From an uncultured Lachnospiraceae bacterium (lineage in GTDB: Bacteria > Bacillota > Clostridia > Lachnospirales > Lachnospiraceae): a DNA stretch of 36,469 nucleotides. The notes under the pieces are model-generated. The model did not search any database, had not been told where the DNA came from, and saw nothing but the letters and a program-made list of their open reading frames with translations. Location: positions 28,821 to 65,289 of the forward strand of contig CAJUTD010000004.1 in the NCBI GenBank assembly GCA_910589635.1, given 5' to 3'. The position numbers and the translations under genes are program-made. This document shows positions 8,014-17,400 of the stretch, piece by piece. Each line of letters begins with the position of its first letter. Position 1 is the stretch's first letter.

Positions 8014-9687
8014 TTATGCTCCCAGTTCCGTTGTTTGATCTGCAAAAAATTGCTTCTTCTCCAACGTGTCCAGAATGCAAATCTGCTTATTCTGCCCCAT
8101 GTGTTTACCCCTCTTCGCCAAACGTTCCTCATAGCGGCCAAAACTGCCGGGACGCAGATAAGAAATGCGCGCTCTGCTAATTTCATTCATTTTCCGACAG
8201 CCCTGATACTCATAATTCACACGACACAAACAGTCGTCCAAAATTTCCTCCGCACCCAAGCTATCCATATCTGTACATTCAAGATAAAATAGATATCGTG
8301 GCAATACATCCGATACATCCTCCTGTACACAATATCCTACAACCTCACCGCGCATACGAAATGCAAACATTTTAATAGCCTGTGCAAGCTGCTCCTGATT
8401 ACTCTTTTCCCCGGCAATATTAATCACCTGGTTTTTGCGGTAACAAAACTGCACGATAGGCGCCTGCCGATACCAGCCAACAACCTCAATTACATCTCCC
8501 ATGCAGTAACGGTACAACCCTGATTGGTTTGTAAACACAAGTTCATACCGTTCCCCCTCGCGCAGTTCCCACAAAAAGAGCGGACGCTTGCTTTCCTCCT
8601 GTTTTGCCGACAGCGGAAGGAATTCAAAAAACCCCGCTTCCGGAAAAAGAATATAACGATCTGGTTGATCCATTTTTTCTGCAACTCCAAAAATTCCCTC
8701 CGAAGCCGCATAGGCATAAGGGTGGATGGGTATATCCCCCGCATATCCTTCCATCTTCTCCGTATAATAAGCGAAGGATTTTCCGCCGATTGCCAATACA
8801 TAACGGACATTCGGCCAAATTTTTTTTATCATATTCTCTCGCAGCGTTTCATGCGAAAGAAGGCGTAGTTCCTGCGCCCGCAAAGGATTGGGCAAAAGTT
8901 TCCTCTTTGCATATTCCCGCCACTGAGGGCTCAGAGGTACGCACGCGTCCACGCTCCCATGCTCCATATCTGTGAGCAGCATTTCCCAATTTCGCCAGAT
9001 ATAATCCATAACCCCAGCCACCCGGTTGATAAAAACGCCGTGAATTGCACGAAGATTTCGCTCCTCCAGCGCAAACCGCACTTTGATATAGAGTAAATCC
9101 TCCAATGTATTGGGAAAAAGAACCTCCTTGGGCACACAATAATCTCTGGCGTCAAATTGTTCCTCCCTATCCAGCCATTGATAGAGACATCCGGAACGTA
9201 TCCCGTTCATCACACCATTTTCCATAGAAGTTTTCGCAAACTCCCCAATCTGAAAAATCTTGCCAAAAACCTCTTCTTTTGGCAAATCACTATAATGCTC
9301 CCGAACCATGCCGAAGGGAACGCCATACGCATAGATGTACTGAATGTTTAAATCCCGCTCCGTAAGCGGCAGATACTTGGCCTCCCCGGTCGTACCGGAA
9401 CTGATACAGTAATAAACACAGGGTTCCTCTGTGAGAATACTTTCTTCTCCTGCGATCATCCGCAAAATGTAATCTTCATAATCCCCATACACAGAAAGCG
9501 GCACTTTTCTTTGGAACTCCGCGGCAGTCTCAATTTCCCCAAAACCATATTTTTTTCCATAGGCCGTGTCACAGTTCCGCCTCATAATCTCAGCAAGCAG
9601 ACGGGCCTGCACCGCCGCCGCTTGTTTTGAGGTATTCCTGAGTAAATCCATGGATTCCTGCCCCAATTTCCCATAATCGGTTTTCAT
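8014..9687 (-). CDS. GH3-family acyl-adenylating enzyme (amido synthetase-like)
   Basis: A 557-residue GH3-family (PF03321-like) protein. Plant members adenylate a carboxylic acid and join it to an amino acid. The three nucleotide-binding motifs are visible: SSGTTG-x-x-K at 96-104, Y-A-A-S-E-G at 326-331, and Y-R-Y-C-M-G-D at 392-398, with RKNQVINIAGEKSNQ after them. Length is normal and there is no membrane segment. RBS GGAGGT is well placed. It sits 18 bp downstream of a MATE-kinase gene and 66 bp upstream of the phosphatase, so it belongs to the NRPS gene train. By inference it could load or cap a carboxylate, or conjugate an amine to the NRPS product. The substrate cannot be read from sequence. 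Confidence 0.85.
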   Translation of the reverse strand: MKTDYGKLGQESMDLLRNTSKQAAAVQARLLAEIMRRNCDTAYGKKYGFGEIETAAEFQRKVPLSVYGDYEDYILRMIAGEESILTEEPCVYYCISSGTTGEAKYLPLTERDLNIQYIYAYGVPFGMVREHYSDLPKEEVFGKIFQIGEFAKTSMENGVMNGIRSGCLYQWLDREEQFDARDYCVPKEVLFPNTLEDLLYIKVRFALEERNLRAIHGVFINRVAGVMDYIWRNWEMLLTDMEHGSVDACVPLSPQWREYAKRKLLPNPLRAQELRLLSHETLRENMIKKIWPNVRYVLAIGGKSFAYYTEKMEGYAGDIPIHPYAYAASEGIFGVAEKMDQPDRYILFPEAGFFEFLPLSAKQEESKRPLFLWELREGERYELVFTNQSGLYRYCMGDVIEVVGWYRQAPIVQFCYRKNQVINIAGEKSNQEQLAQAIKMFAFRMRGEVVGYCVQEDVSDVLPRYLFYLECTDMDSLGAEEILDDCLCRVNYEYQGCRKMNEISRARISYLRPGSFGRYEERLAKRGKHMGQNKQICILDTLEKKQFFADQTTELGA

Positions 9688-9705
9688 TCTTACCTCCGTT
9701 TCCTG

Positions 9706-11499
9706 TCATATGTAAATCTGAATCGTATTCATACCAAACGTCCGTTGATACGAGGACGTCTCCACCATATCCTCAATCATACGGATACCCAAATACATAT
9801 CATCCAACTCTGCCGCATCGGAGCTCTCTGACACAGTATCGTCCATCGGCCCTGCATGAATTTCTGCACGGCGCAAAGGATTGAACTCTTTGCCGCTGTA
9901 GCGGATGCGGATTCCAATTACCCCCTCTAAGGAATATACTCTGAGATCAAACTCCACACTGCCTGCTGGATTCACAGACACAATCATTGTCATCAACTCT
10001 TCCATGGCAAGGCTCACGCGCATAACCTGCCCCGGCAGCATACCGTTTTCCTCACAAAATACAGTAATCTTGCTGCTGGCGCCGCAAATATCCTCCGCCT
10101 CACCGCAGACGGAAAAATTGATTACCCGTCCGCTCTCCTCCAGTGTATTGTCCATCAGCAAAAAACGCGAACATTGCCTGTGAAAATGATGATAATTCCC
10201 TGTCGCCACGAACCAGACAAGCAGCGTGAGAATTTCACCAAAAAATAAAAACCACCACGGATTTTGTGAAAGATGCCAAAGCACAAACAAACTTGCACAA
10301 GGCGTCACGAACACACGCAGCAAAATAATCACGTTTGCCCACATGGCACGCCCCGAAACATTATAATAGCCCGACAACATACTGTTACACAATGCGGGAA
10401 CCATGCCCATCGACAGGCAGAGAAAGGCAAATGTCAGGGAATCCGTGAGCCCATACGCACCCGCAATTAGATTCGCACCCGCAAGAATCACCGCAGAAAA
10501 CAACAGACAATAGGGCACGCCGCTTTTTATCTGTCTAATCATCAACATACGGATGCTCTTATTGTCGTGCTCACCGCTGTAAATACCAAGCATCGCCGAT
10601 GCCGCCTGCGGCACGCCTCCAGTAACGCTCTCCGCAAACGCACTGATACAATTTACGGCAGTAAACGATGCTACCAATCCGCTGCCGCCGCTCCACAAAA
10701 GCAGCGTGTTTACTGCCATCACGCGCAACGTCTGAAACAGATTGTTCATGGCGGACGGACTGCCCGCCTTGGCAATGTGCGCAAAGGAGACGTCCTTACA
10801 GGCAACGCAGACGCCCAGGGGGAAACTGCTCTTTTTATCGCACAGCCAGACAAACCCCAACAGGCAGGAAACCGCCGTCGCCACAACACTGGCAAGGGCG
10901 GCGCCAAATACTCCCAGGTCAAACGTATACAAAAATAACCAGTCCAGCCATATATTACCGACGCCCATCACGAGCATCATCCAGGTAACCTGACGGTTCC
11001 TCCCATCCAGCCTGAGATACCAAAACGGAATGTAAATGAGGATTTTCGGCAACGCCCCGGCGAGGGTCACGCCGGCGTATTCCATCACCATAAGCGATAC
11101 CCCCTTTTCTGCGCACAATAACCCTGCCAGGGGTTTTAAACCCAAAAGCCCCGCCGCCGTAATCACTGCAGACACCAACAGGCACCAAAAAATAGACATC
11201 TTGTAAAGTTCCTGCGCTTTACCATCCTGATTATTACCGATTGCCTCCGCCGCGCAGATAGCCGTTCCCGATACGATAAATGAGCCGACAATACACAAGA
11301 CAAGATAAACCGGCAAACTAAAATTAATGGCAGCTAAGGCATCCGTCCCGAGCCGCTGCCCGACAAGGATGCCGTCTGCAAGGATATTGATATTGCCGCT
11401 CAAAATGGACAGCATACAGGGAATCAAAGCCTTCCCATATGCCTTCTTCAGAAACTGTTCATTCTGTTCCAGCGAAACGGCCGATGCCTGTTCACTCAT
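9706..11499 (-). CDS. MATE transporter fused to a degenerate RsbW-like domain
   Basis: A 597-residue protein. About residues 20-440 form a twelve-helix MATE-family exporter (cation-coupled efflux of small organic molecules). From about 449 to the end is an RsbW-like GHKL ATPase fold. In that domain the catalytic Asn of the N box is Met (LAMEELMTMIV, M505) and the G1-box Asp pair is Tyr-Ser (IRYSGKEFNP, 534-535). I therefore expect poor or no ATP hydrolysis or kinase activity, while the fold could still bind a STAS partner. RBS GAGGA lies 10 nt upstream. It follows the STAS gene by 44 bp. Best guess: exporter of the NRPS product, or a regulator of export through partner binding. Confidence 0.87.
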   Translation of the reverse strand: MSEQASAVSLEQNEQFLKKAYGKALIPCMLSILSGNINILADGILVGQRLGTDALAAINFSLPVYLVLCIVGSFIVSGTAICAAEAIGNNQDGKAQELYKMSIFWCLLVSAVITAAGLLGLKPLAGLLCAEKGVSLMVMEYAGVTLAGALPKILIYIPFWYLRLDGRNRQVTWMMLVMGVGNIWLDWLFLYTFDLGVFGAALASVVATAVSCLLGFVWLCDKKSSFPLGVCVACKDVSFAHIAKAGSPSAMNNLFQTLRVMAVNTLLLWSGGSGLVASFTAVNCISAFAESVTGGVPQAASAMLGIYSGEHDNKSIRMLMIRQIKSGVPYCLLFSAVILAGANLIAGAYGLTDSLTFAFLCLSMGMVPALCNSMLSGYYNVSGRAMWANVIILLRVFVTPCASLFVLWHLSQNPWWFLFFGEILTLLVWFVATGNYHHFHRQCSRFLLMDNTLEESGRVINFSVCGEAEDICGASSKITVFCEENGMLPGQVMRVSLAMEELMTMIVSVNPAGSVEFDLRVYSLEGVIGIRIRYSGKEFNPLRRAEIHAGPMDDTVSESSDAAELDDMYLGIRMIEDMVETSSYQRTFGMNTIQIYI

Positions 11500-11543
11500 A
11501 AGCGTTTATTCCTCATTATTGTCATTGCTAATCCAGTCACAGC

Positions 11544-11843
11544 TTACGATTCAATCGTAAGAATATCTGCAAATCCAGTCACCTCAAAAATCTCCATAAT
11601 CGTCTCATTCACATTTGTGACTTTCATGCTGCCCTGTTTGTTCATTTGCTTCTGCGCCCCCAAAAGAATACGCAGCCCTGCCGAAGACAGGTAATCAAGC
11701 TTGCCCATGTCAAACGTCAAATCCGTTACCCCATCCAGGCTGCCCGACAGAATTTTCTCAAGCTCCGGCGCAGTTGTCGTGTCTAACCTTCCCTCCAGGG
11801 AGATGCATAATTCGCTTCCATTTGATTTCTCTGTAATATTCAT
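11544..11843 (-). CDS. STAS-domain anti-anti-sigma factor (RsbV/SpoIIAA-like)
   Basis: A 99-residue single STAS domain, the phosphorylatable antagonist in partner switching. The conserved segment KLDYLSSAGLRIL carries the expected phosphoserine (S54; S53 replaces the usual Asp). AAGGAGA precedes the ATG. It lies between the two MATE-kinase fusion genes in the same transcription unit as a matching phosphatase and kinase. Expected cycle: phosphorylated by the RsbW-like protein (and perhaps the MATE1 kinase domain), dephosphorylated by the SpoIIE-like enzyme, and binding kinase-type domains when unphosphorylated. Confidence 0.92.
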   Translation of the reverse strand: MNITEKSNGSELCISLEGRLDTTTAPELEKILSGSLDGVTDLTFDMGKLDYLSSAGLRILLGAQKQMNKQGSMKVTNVNETIMEIFEVTGFADILTIES

Positions 11844-11855
11844 ATCTTTCTCTCC

Positions 11856-12437
11856 TTAATCTCCGATATCCGTATGCCCCTGCTCAAACTCCCATTGCAG
11901 GCCATATTTGTCAATAAAGTAAAAATACTTGGTGTCGCCCAAAATATCCGCCGCTTTCTGTTTGCCCTCAGCATCCTTCTCTTTCTTCTCGTCAAAGAAG
12001 TAAAAATCCTCCGGCTCTGTTTTACTAATCTGGTAAACTTTATAATCTTCCGTCGTATTGATTAAAGTTACGTCCGGCTGTGCCTTTATGTATTCAAAAG
12101 CCTCCTCAATATTGATAACCTTCAACGCCACATGCCTGGCGCCGCTGATATCGTTTGCCTTGAAAACCATAGGCTCCTGGCGTCCTTTCGGATTGTGGTA
12201 GCACATCAATTCAATCGTAAACTTTGTTCCCGGCACATCCATAAAACCAATGGAAACTTCCGCTTCTTCTGCCTCCTCAATAAAACCGCCCGCCTGAAAG
12301 AATCCTTTGTTCTTCCAATGCGGAATATGCTGGTTGGGAACCGCACCTAGAATCCTCTCGTAATAATGAAACGCTTCCATCACATCATCTACAAAAATAC
12401 AGACATGTGATAATCCTGTAAAAACTGGTTTCTTCAT
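11856..12437 (-). CDS. VOC-superfamily (glyoxalase-fold) protein
   Basis: A 193-residue protein with a vicinal-oxygen-chelate fold. The start GLSHVCIFVDDVMEAFHYYERILGA and the paired half ending DKYGLQWEFEQGH are typical, and acidic/His residues that could bind a metal are present (H11, E89 region, H124, E188 region). VOC proteins include lyases, isomerases, dioxygenases and resistance proteins that sequester antibiotics. It sits between MATE1 (19 bp) and the STAS gene (12 bp), so it is in the NRPS gene train. A tailoring enzyme or self-protection role is plausible but not shown. An insertion of about 25 charged residues (EKKEKDAEGKQK) separates the last two strands. Confidence 0.8.
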   Translation of the reverse strand: MKKPVFTGLSHVCIFVDDVMEAFHYYERILGAVPNQHIPHWKNKGFFQAGGFIEEAEEAEVSIGFMDVPGTKFTIELMCYHNPKGRQEPMVFKANDISGARHVALKVINIEEAFEYIKAQPDVTLINTTEDYKVYQISKTEPEDFYFFDEKKEKDAEGKQKAADILGDTKYFYFIDKYGLQWEFEQGHTDIGD

Positions 12438-12456
12438 ATATTAAATCTCTCCTTTC

Positions 12457-14217
12457 TTATCCTCTGCCAATATTCAACTCAATCACCGTATTGTTCATGT
12501 TCAGCACCCGCATATACTGGAAATTTGACGCCATCTTCTTAATCAGGGCAATCCCGCCTACGGTCACTTCCTCTTGTTCCTTTTGCTTATACTCCATAGG
12601 ATTAAAGGGCACGCCATCATCGCGGATTCTCAACATGTATTTATCATCCTGTATTGTAAAACTGATGTCTATGTAATTCTTCTGTCCGCTGCGGTAGCCA
12701 TACTGCACGATATTAGCGGCCATCTCCTCCACGGCAAGCCCCAGAACCTTAGCGTCCCGGTCACTGATGTGATTGTCCGCACAGAATGCAAACAGTTTTT
12801 CCCGAAAGGCGATAACTTCCTCCAGATTGTTTTCCAAAGAGCAGTCTAAAGACATCTCGCCCACAATCTGCGGCAACATATAAACGCCTCCCGCTGCAAA
12901 CTTCCCTCTGCGCTGTCCCAGCATCCGCCAAAGAGAAGCCAGCAAGATTGTCAACGCCTCACTTACCACCGCCATCAAACAAACGCCCGGCAGTCCCCAG
13001 AAGAAAATTCCCGTCAGGGTCAGCGGCACAATCACCACAAATCCCTGCAACACCGTCACAACTGTGGACAGCCCCGGCTGCAATATCGTCTGGTAATAAG
13101 ACATCAGGAACTTATTGTACACATAAAAAGGAAAACTACAGGCAAAGATACGCAGTGCCGTCTCACACAGAACAAGCATATTCCCCTCCGTGATGCCGAA
13201 TAATCCAGCAATCACCCCGGGGAGGGCAAAAAATATCACCAGCAAAAATGTTATGGCAATATAACTGTAGGTGAGCACTCTCTTACAGAGCGTGCGGATG
13301 CCAAAGTAATCACGCTCCCCATAGAGGATTCCTGCAATATTCTGTACAAGCCCGATAATACCTCCCACGCACAATTCCGCAATCAACACGGCATTGGCGC
13401 AGACGGAATAGACCGCCATTGGGTCGTTTCCCAGAATGCGCACAATCGCAGAATTGATAATCACGGATTTCAGGGCGGACATCAGCGTAAACGCCGCGCT
13501 GGGAATACCCGCTTTCACGGCAAGCCCCACATAATGGAATGCTTTTTTGTCCAGCTTTTGCAGCCGCAACATCCGTTGTTTGGAATGGAAATAAATTACC
13601 ACCGTCAGCATTCCCGTTAAATATCCAATCACGGTAGACAGCGCGCTGCCCGCCATACCCATATGGAAACTCTGAATAAACACAAAATCCAACACCAGAT
13701 TTACCACGTTGGCAATAATGAAAAGCGCGCTCCCCAGTTGCGGATGGTTATCCGCATTCATAAAATAACAAAAGATAATCGCAAGCGTCAGGATAGGAAT
13801 GCCCGCAAAATTGACCGTAATATACGGCTCGACAAGCGCAGCCAAATCTCCATTGCCGGCAAGCAGCATGGCAAGTGGTCCCGGCAAAATTGGCGTAAAC
13901 AGTGCAAAAATGAGTGATATAACAAGACCGGCTGCCAGCGAGGAAGTAAACACCCCGCCAGCTTTCTCCATGTCCCGTTTACCAAGGAGCACAGCCGCCT
14001 CGGCTGCGCCGCCCATGGCAAGCATCATAGCCGCCATCTGCAAGAGCAAGAGTACCGGCATAGATATCTCAATCGCCGCCATCGCCTCCGCTCCCAGTAG
14101 ATTGCCGACAATCATGCCGTCCACCACATTACCGAGCTGCATGGCAACTGTCATCAATACGCCCGGCAAGATATACTGGTGGATTTTTTTATTGATTAAA
14201 AATGAGTTTCTTTCCAT
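12457..14217 (-). CDS. MATE transporter fused to an intact RsbW-like kinase domain
   Basis: A 586-residue fusion. Residues about 15-440 are a twelve-helix MATE exporter (N-terminal signature LPGVLMTVAMQLGNVVDGMIVG). Residues about 455-586 are a GHKL ATPase domain of the RsbW type with the catalytic Asn (N502, EEMAANIVQYG), a G1 box D533-D-G535 (RDDGVPFNP) and a G2 box starting GGIALIKK (554 onward). Unlike its paralogue at 9706-11499, the nucleotide site looks usable. RBS AGGAGC lies 8-9 nt upstream. It is the first gene after the NRPS, separated by a 183-bp palindrome-rich leader. The arrangement suggests an exporter whose state is read or controlled by the STAS/phosphatase circuit. Confidence 0.88.
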   Translation of the reverse strand: MERNSFLINKKIHQYILPGVLMTVAMQLGNVVDGMIVGNLLGAEAMAAIEISMPVLLLLQMAAMMLAMGGAAEAAVLLGKRDMEKAGGVFTSSLAAGLVISLIFALFTPILPGPLAMLLAGNGDLAALVEPYITVNFAGIPILTLAIIFCYFMNADNHPQLGSALFIIANVVNLVLDFVFIQSFHMGMAGSALSTVIGYLTGMLTVVIYFHSKQRMLRLQKLDKKAFHYVGLAVKAGIPSAAFTLMSALKSVIINSAIVRILGNDPMAVYSVCANAVLIAELCVGGIIGLVQNIAGILYGERDYFGIRTLCKRVLTYSYIAITFLLVIFFALPGVIAGLFGITEGNMLVLCETALRIFACSFPFYVYNKFLMSYYQTILQPGLSTVVTVLQGFVVIVPLTLTGIFFWGLPGVCLMAVVSEALTILLASLWRMLGQRRGKFAAGGVYMLPQIVGEMSLDCSLENNLEEVIAFREKLFAFCADNHISDRDAKVLGLAVEEMAANIVQYGYRSGQKNYIDISFTIQDDKYMLRIRDDGVPFNPMEYKQKEQEEVTVGGIALIKKMASNFQYMRVLNMNNTVIELNIGRG

Positions 14218-14237
14218 CGTAAACGCTCCTAATTATT

Positions 14238-14388
14238 GTTCAGCCCACGCCATTCGCAAAGGCACCTACGGTGCTTTCCCACTGCTTTGCAGCTAACTTT
14301 GCTCATAAGATGGCGTTCCCTCAGCCGAAACAAATCGTATAAAATTCGTGCAAGCACAATTTTCTCCGATTTATTCGGCCGGCTGAAC
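14238..14388. repeat. Palindrome-rich element between NRPS and MATE1
   Basis: A 151-bp block bounded by a perfect inverted repeat GTTCAGCC (14238-14245) / GGCTGAAC (14381-14388). Inside are a second pair, ACGCCAT (14247-14253) / ATGGCGT (14310-14316), a third, GCAAAG (14256-14261) / CTTTGC (14297-14302), and an imperfect longer stem (14325-14337 with 14367-14378). The nesting predicts a multi-branched RNA structure, or a small non-coding mobile palindrome. It fills the gap after the NRPS stop and before the MATE1 ribosome binding site. Confidence 0.65.
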
Positions 14389-14400
14389 TATTTATTTATA

Positions 14401-17400
14401 TTATAGCCTTCCATCAAAGAATCCCAGCGTCTCCAGAGCTGTCAGAGCATTTTTGAGGTAAACGCTGTCCGGCATCGGCCACTTAAACCCAAGGCGGTAC
14501 AATGCTTTGGTGGTAAAACTGTTGTCCGCATCAATGTAAACCGTACTGTTGTCTGCATCGCTGGATGCGTAGGCTATCAGACCGGAAATCAGCTCATTTT
14601 TCTCCTCATCTTCCAAAGCCGCAAGAAGCGACTGCTGGAATTCCTCGTCACTGACTGTCTCCACAAGAATGCCCGACGCGTTCATCTGCTCAATCACATC
14701 CGCCATCTGAATTAAATAGCTGCTGTATGCATGGAACACCGTAAACTCACCCTGCACGGAAGACAATTTGACAATTGCCTCCGCTGTGGAATCAATTGGT
14801 GAAAACTCCGTCGGCGTATCTAACATAGACACCGGGAACCTGCCCAGCGCTACATAGCCGCGCAGGGTACGCATAAATCCATTTGTCACGGAGTTAATCT
14901 GGAACTCACCGTCGCTGACACGGCTCATCAGGTTTCCTACGCGGATGACCTTGCCCTTCATGCCCTGTGCTGCCGCTTCCAAAACTGCTTTTTCCGCGCG
15001 GAATTTGGTGTCAATATATTTATTGGAAAGGCTTTGTCCAAAGTATAATTCATGCTCATGCAGCTTCTTCTCTTGCGGAAATTTTCCGCCCACATTTTCA
15101 CCGGCAATGCTCACCGTGGAAATTTGAATCAGCTCGCGCCCGGTCTCTTCGCACAGACGGATTAAGTTCAAAACTCCCTGGTAATTCACTTGCTCTAACG
15201 TGTCATCCGCAGAGAAATGCTTCACACACGCCGCACAGTTAATCACACGCCCGAAATCATACTGCTTTAGGCTATCCACCTTAGCGGCGTCCGTAATATC
15301 ACCTTCGATTAACTGAATCCGATTGCCGAACAATTCCTCATAGGGATTGCTGAAATAATACACGAGCATACTCTTCAAGCGTTTCTCCAAGGTGGAAGCC
15401 TTACCTTTGCGCATCAGGCAGTATATCGTATTGTCCTCATTGTCAATCATGTTCTTTAAAATGTGCGCTCCCAGGAAGCCATTTGCGCCTGTAAGCAGGA
15501 CATTGCCGAGAGCGGAAGGCGCAATCTCATCTACATGTTCCACAACATTGCAGCTTAACACCTGCTCTAAGGAACTCTGCCCCTCTTTGCTCTCTTTGCT
15601 TCCTTCTGCCGCAGCGCTCTCACCCTGCATCTCCTGAATATGGCGTTCCAGCTCCAGAGGCGTCTTGTAATCAAACAAGTCAGCATACGATACTTGAATA
15701 CCCGCGCTCATACACTTCATCGCCACCTTGGACGCAGACAGGGAAGTACCGCCATTTTCAAAGAAATCATCTTCAATGCCAATCTGCTCCACACCCAACG
15801 CCATCTCAAAGATTTCACATAATTTGCGCTGCAGCTTTGTGCGCGGTTTCACATAATTTTTATTTTCCACTGTGTACTCCGGCTCCGGCAGTGCACGCTT
15901 ATTTACCTTGCCATTGTTGGTAAGCGGCAATTCCGGAAGCTGCATGAGCACGCTTGGCACCATATAAGGCGTCAGATACTTCTGCATGAAACAGGTCAGA
16001 TTCTGCTTTTCCACCTGGCTCTCCGCCACAAAATACCCGCACAGGAATTGATTGGAATCTTTTTCCTTCACAAGCACTACGCTGGATTTGACCGTAGGGT
16101 ACTGGTTCATAACATTTTCAATCTCATCCAATTCTACGCGGAGCCCGCGCAATTTCACCTGATTATCCATGCGCCCCATGAACTCTATTTTGCCATGATG
16201 GTTCCACTTTGCCAAATCCCCGCTGCGGTAAGCATTTTGCCCTTCAAATTGAATAAATTTGTCCGCGGTCATCTCCGGCTTGCCCACATAGCCCCTGCCG
16301 ACGCCGTTTCCGATAATCAGCAATTCGCCTGGCACACCGGCTGGCAGCAAATTGCGATTCTTGTCGATCATCACCATTTTGATGTTTGCCATCGGCTTGC
16401 CAATCGTAATCTTATCCCCAGTCACCTGGTCGAAGGCGCAGCCGATTGTCGTCTCCGTTGGACCATAGCCGTTAAAGGCAATGGCGTTCGTCCCCAGAGC
16501 CATTATTTTGTCGTAGAGCGCCTCGGGGAACGCCTCCGCCCCCACGTTAAACACCTTAATCTGTGACAACGCCTTTTTCATCTCCGGCATGTCGATAATA
16601 TTGATTAAGAAGGAGGGCGTACAAGTCATCATATCTACGCCATTCTCCAAAATCAGTTTGGATAACGCAAGCGGATTATGTATCTCCTCTTCATTTGCCA
16701 TGCAGACGGTGATGCCATGATATAACGGTATACATTCCTCCAAAATAGAAACGTCAAATGTAATCGCCGCAAATGCCAGTGATACGGTAGCGTTATACAC
16801 ATAAGACTGCGCCTCCACATTATAAGGGTTATCGTCCACATAATTTACCAGGTTCCGGTGCTCAATCATCACGCCCTTAGGCTTTCCGGTAGAGCCGGAA
16901 GTATAAATACAATAACAGAGATTCTCTGGTTTGATATCCACCTTTGGATTCTCAGTATTGCCTTCCTCCGCCAAAAGCTCCTCCAAAATCAACACTTTTG
17001 CCGACAGCTTGTCAATCAGTATTTTTCGCTCCCTGGCAATCTCTTGGGGCATTACTACAAATTCTGCTCTCGAATCTTCCAGAATATAGCTGATGCGCTC
17101 GTCGGGGTATTCAGGGTCTATGGGCAGGAACGCGCCGCCTGCTTTCATGATACCTTGTCTTGCAGCATAGACATCCACAGTCCTGGGCAGCATCACGCCC
17201 ACCATCTGTTCGACAGATAATCCCATGGCAATGAAACGATTAGCAATCTTATTGGCATTCTCATTCAGTTCACGGAAGGTAAGGCTCTTGCCGCAGGCAA
17301 TCACCGCCGTCTTATCGGGATAGAGTTTGGCCTGCCGCTCAAACAGTATATTTGCCGTAGTCTGCTCCACTGCATGTTCCGTCTCATTATAGCTATCCAG

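Noticed and set aside
12457..14217. Two-component sensor kinase fused to a transporter
   Set aside because: There is no H box or dimerisation domain. The tail has only the RsbW-type GHKL ATPase, with spacing and context (STAS, SpoIIE-type phosphatase) of a serine kinase.
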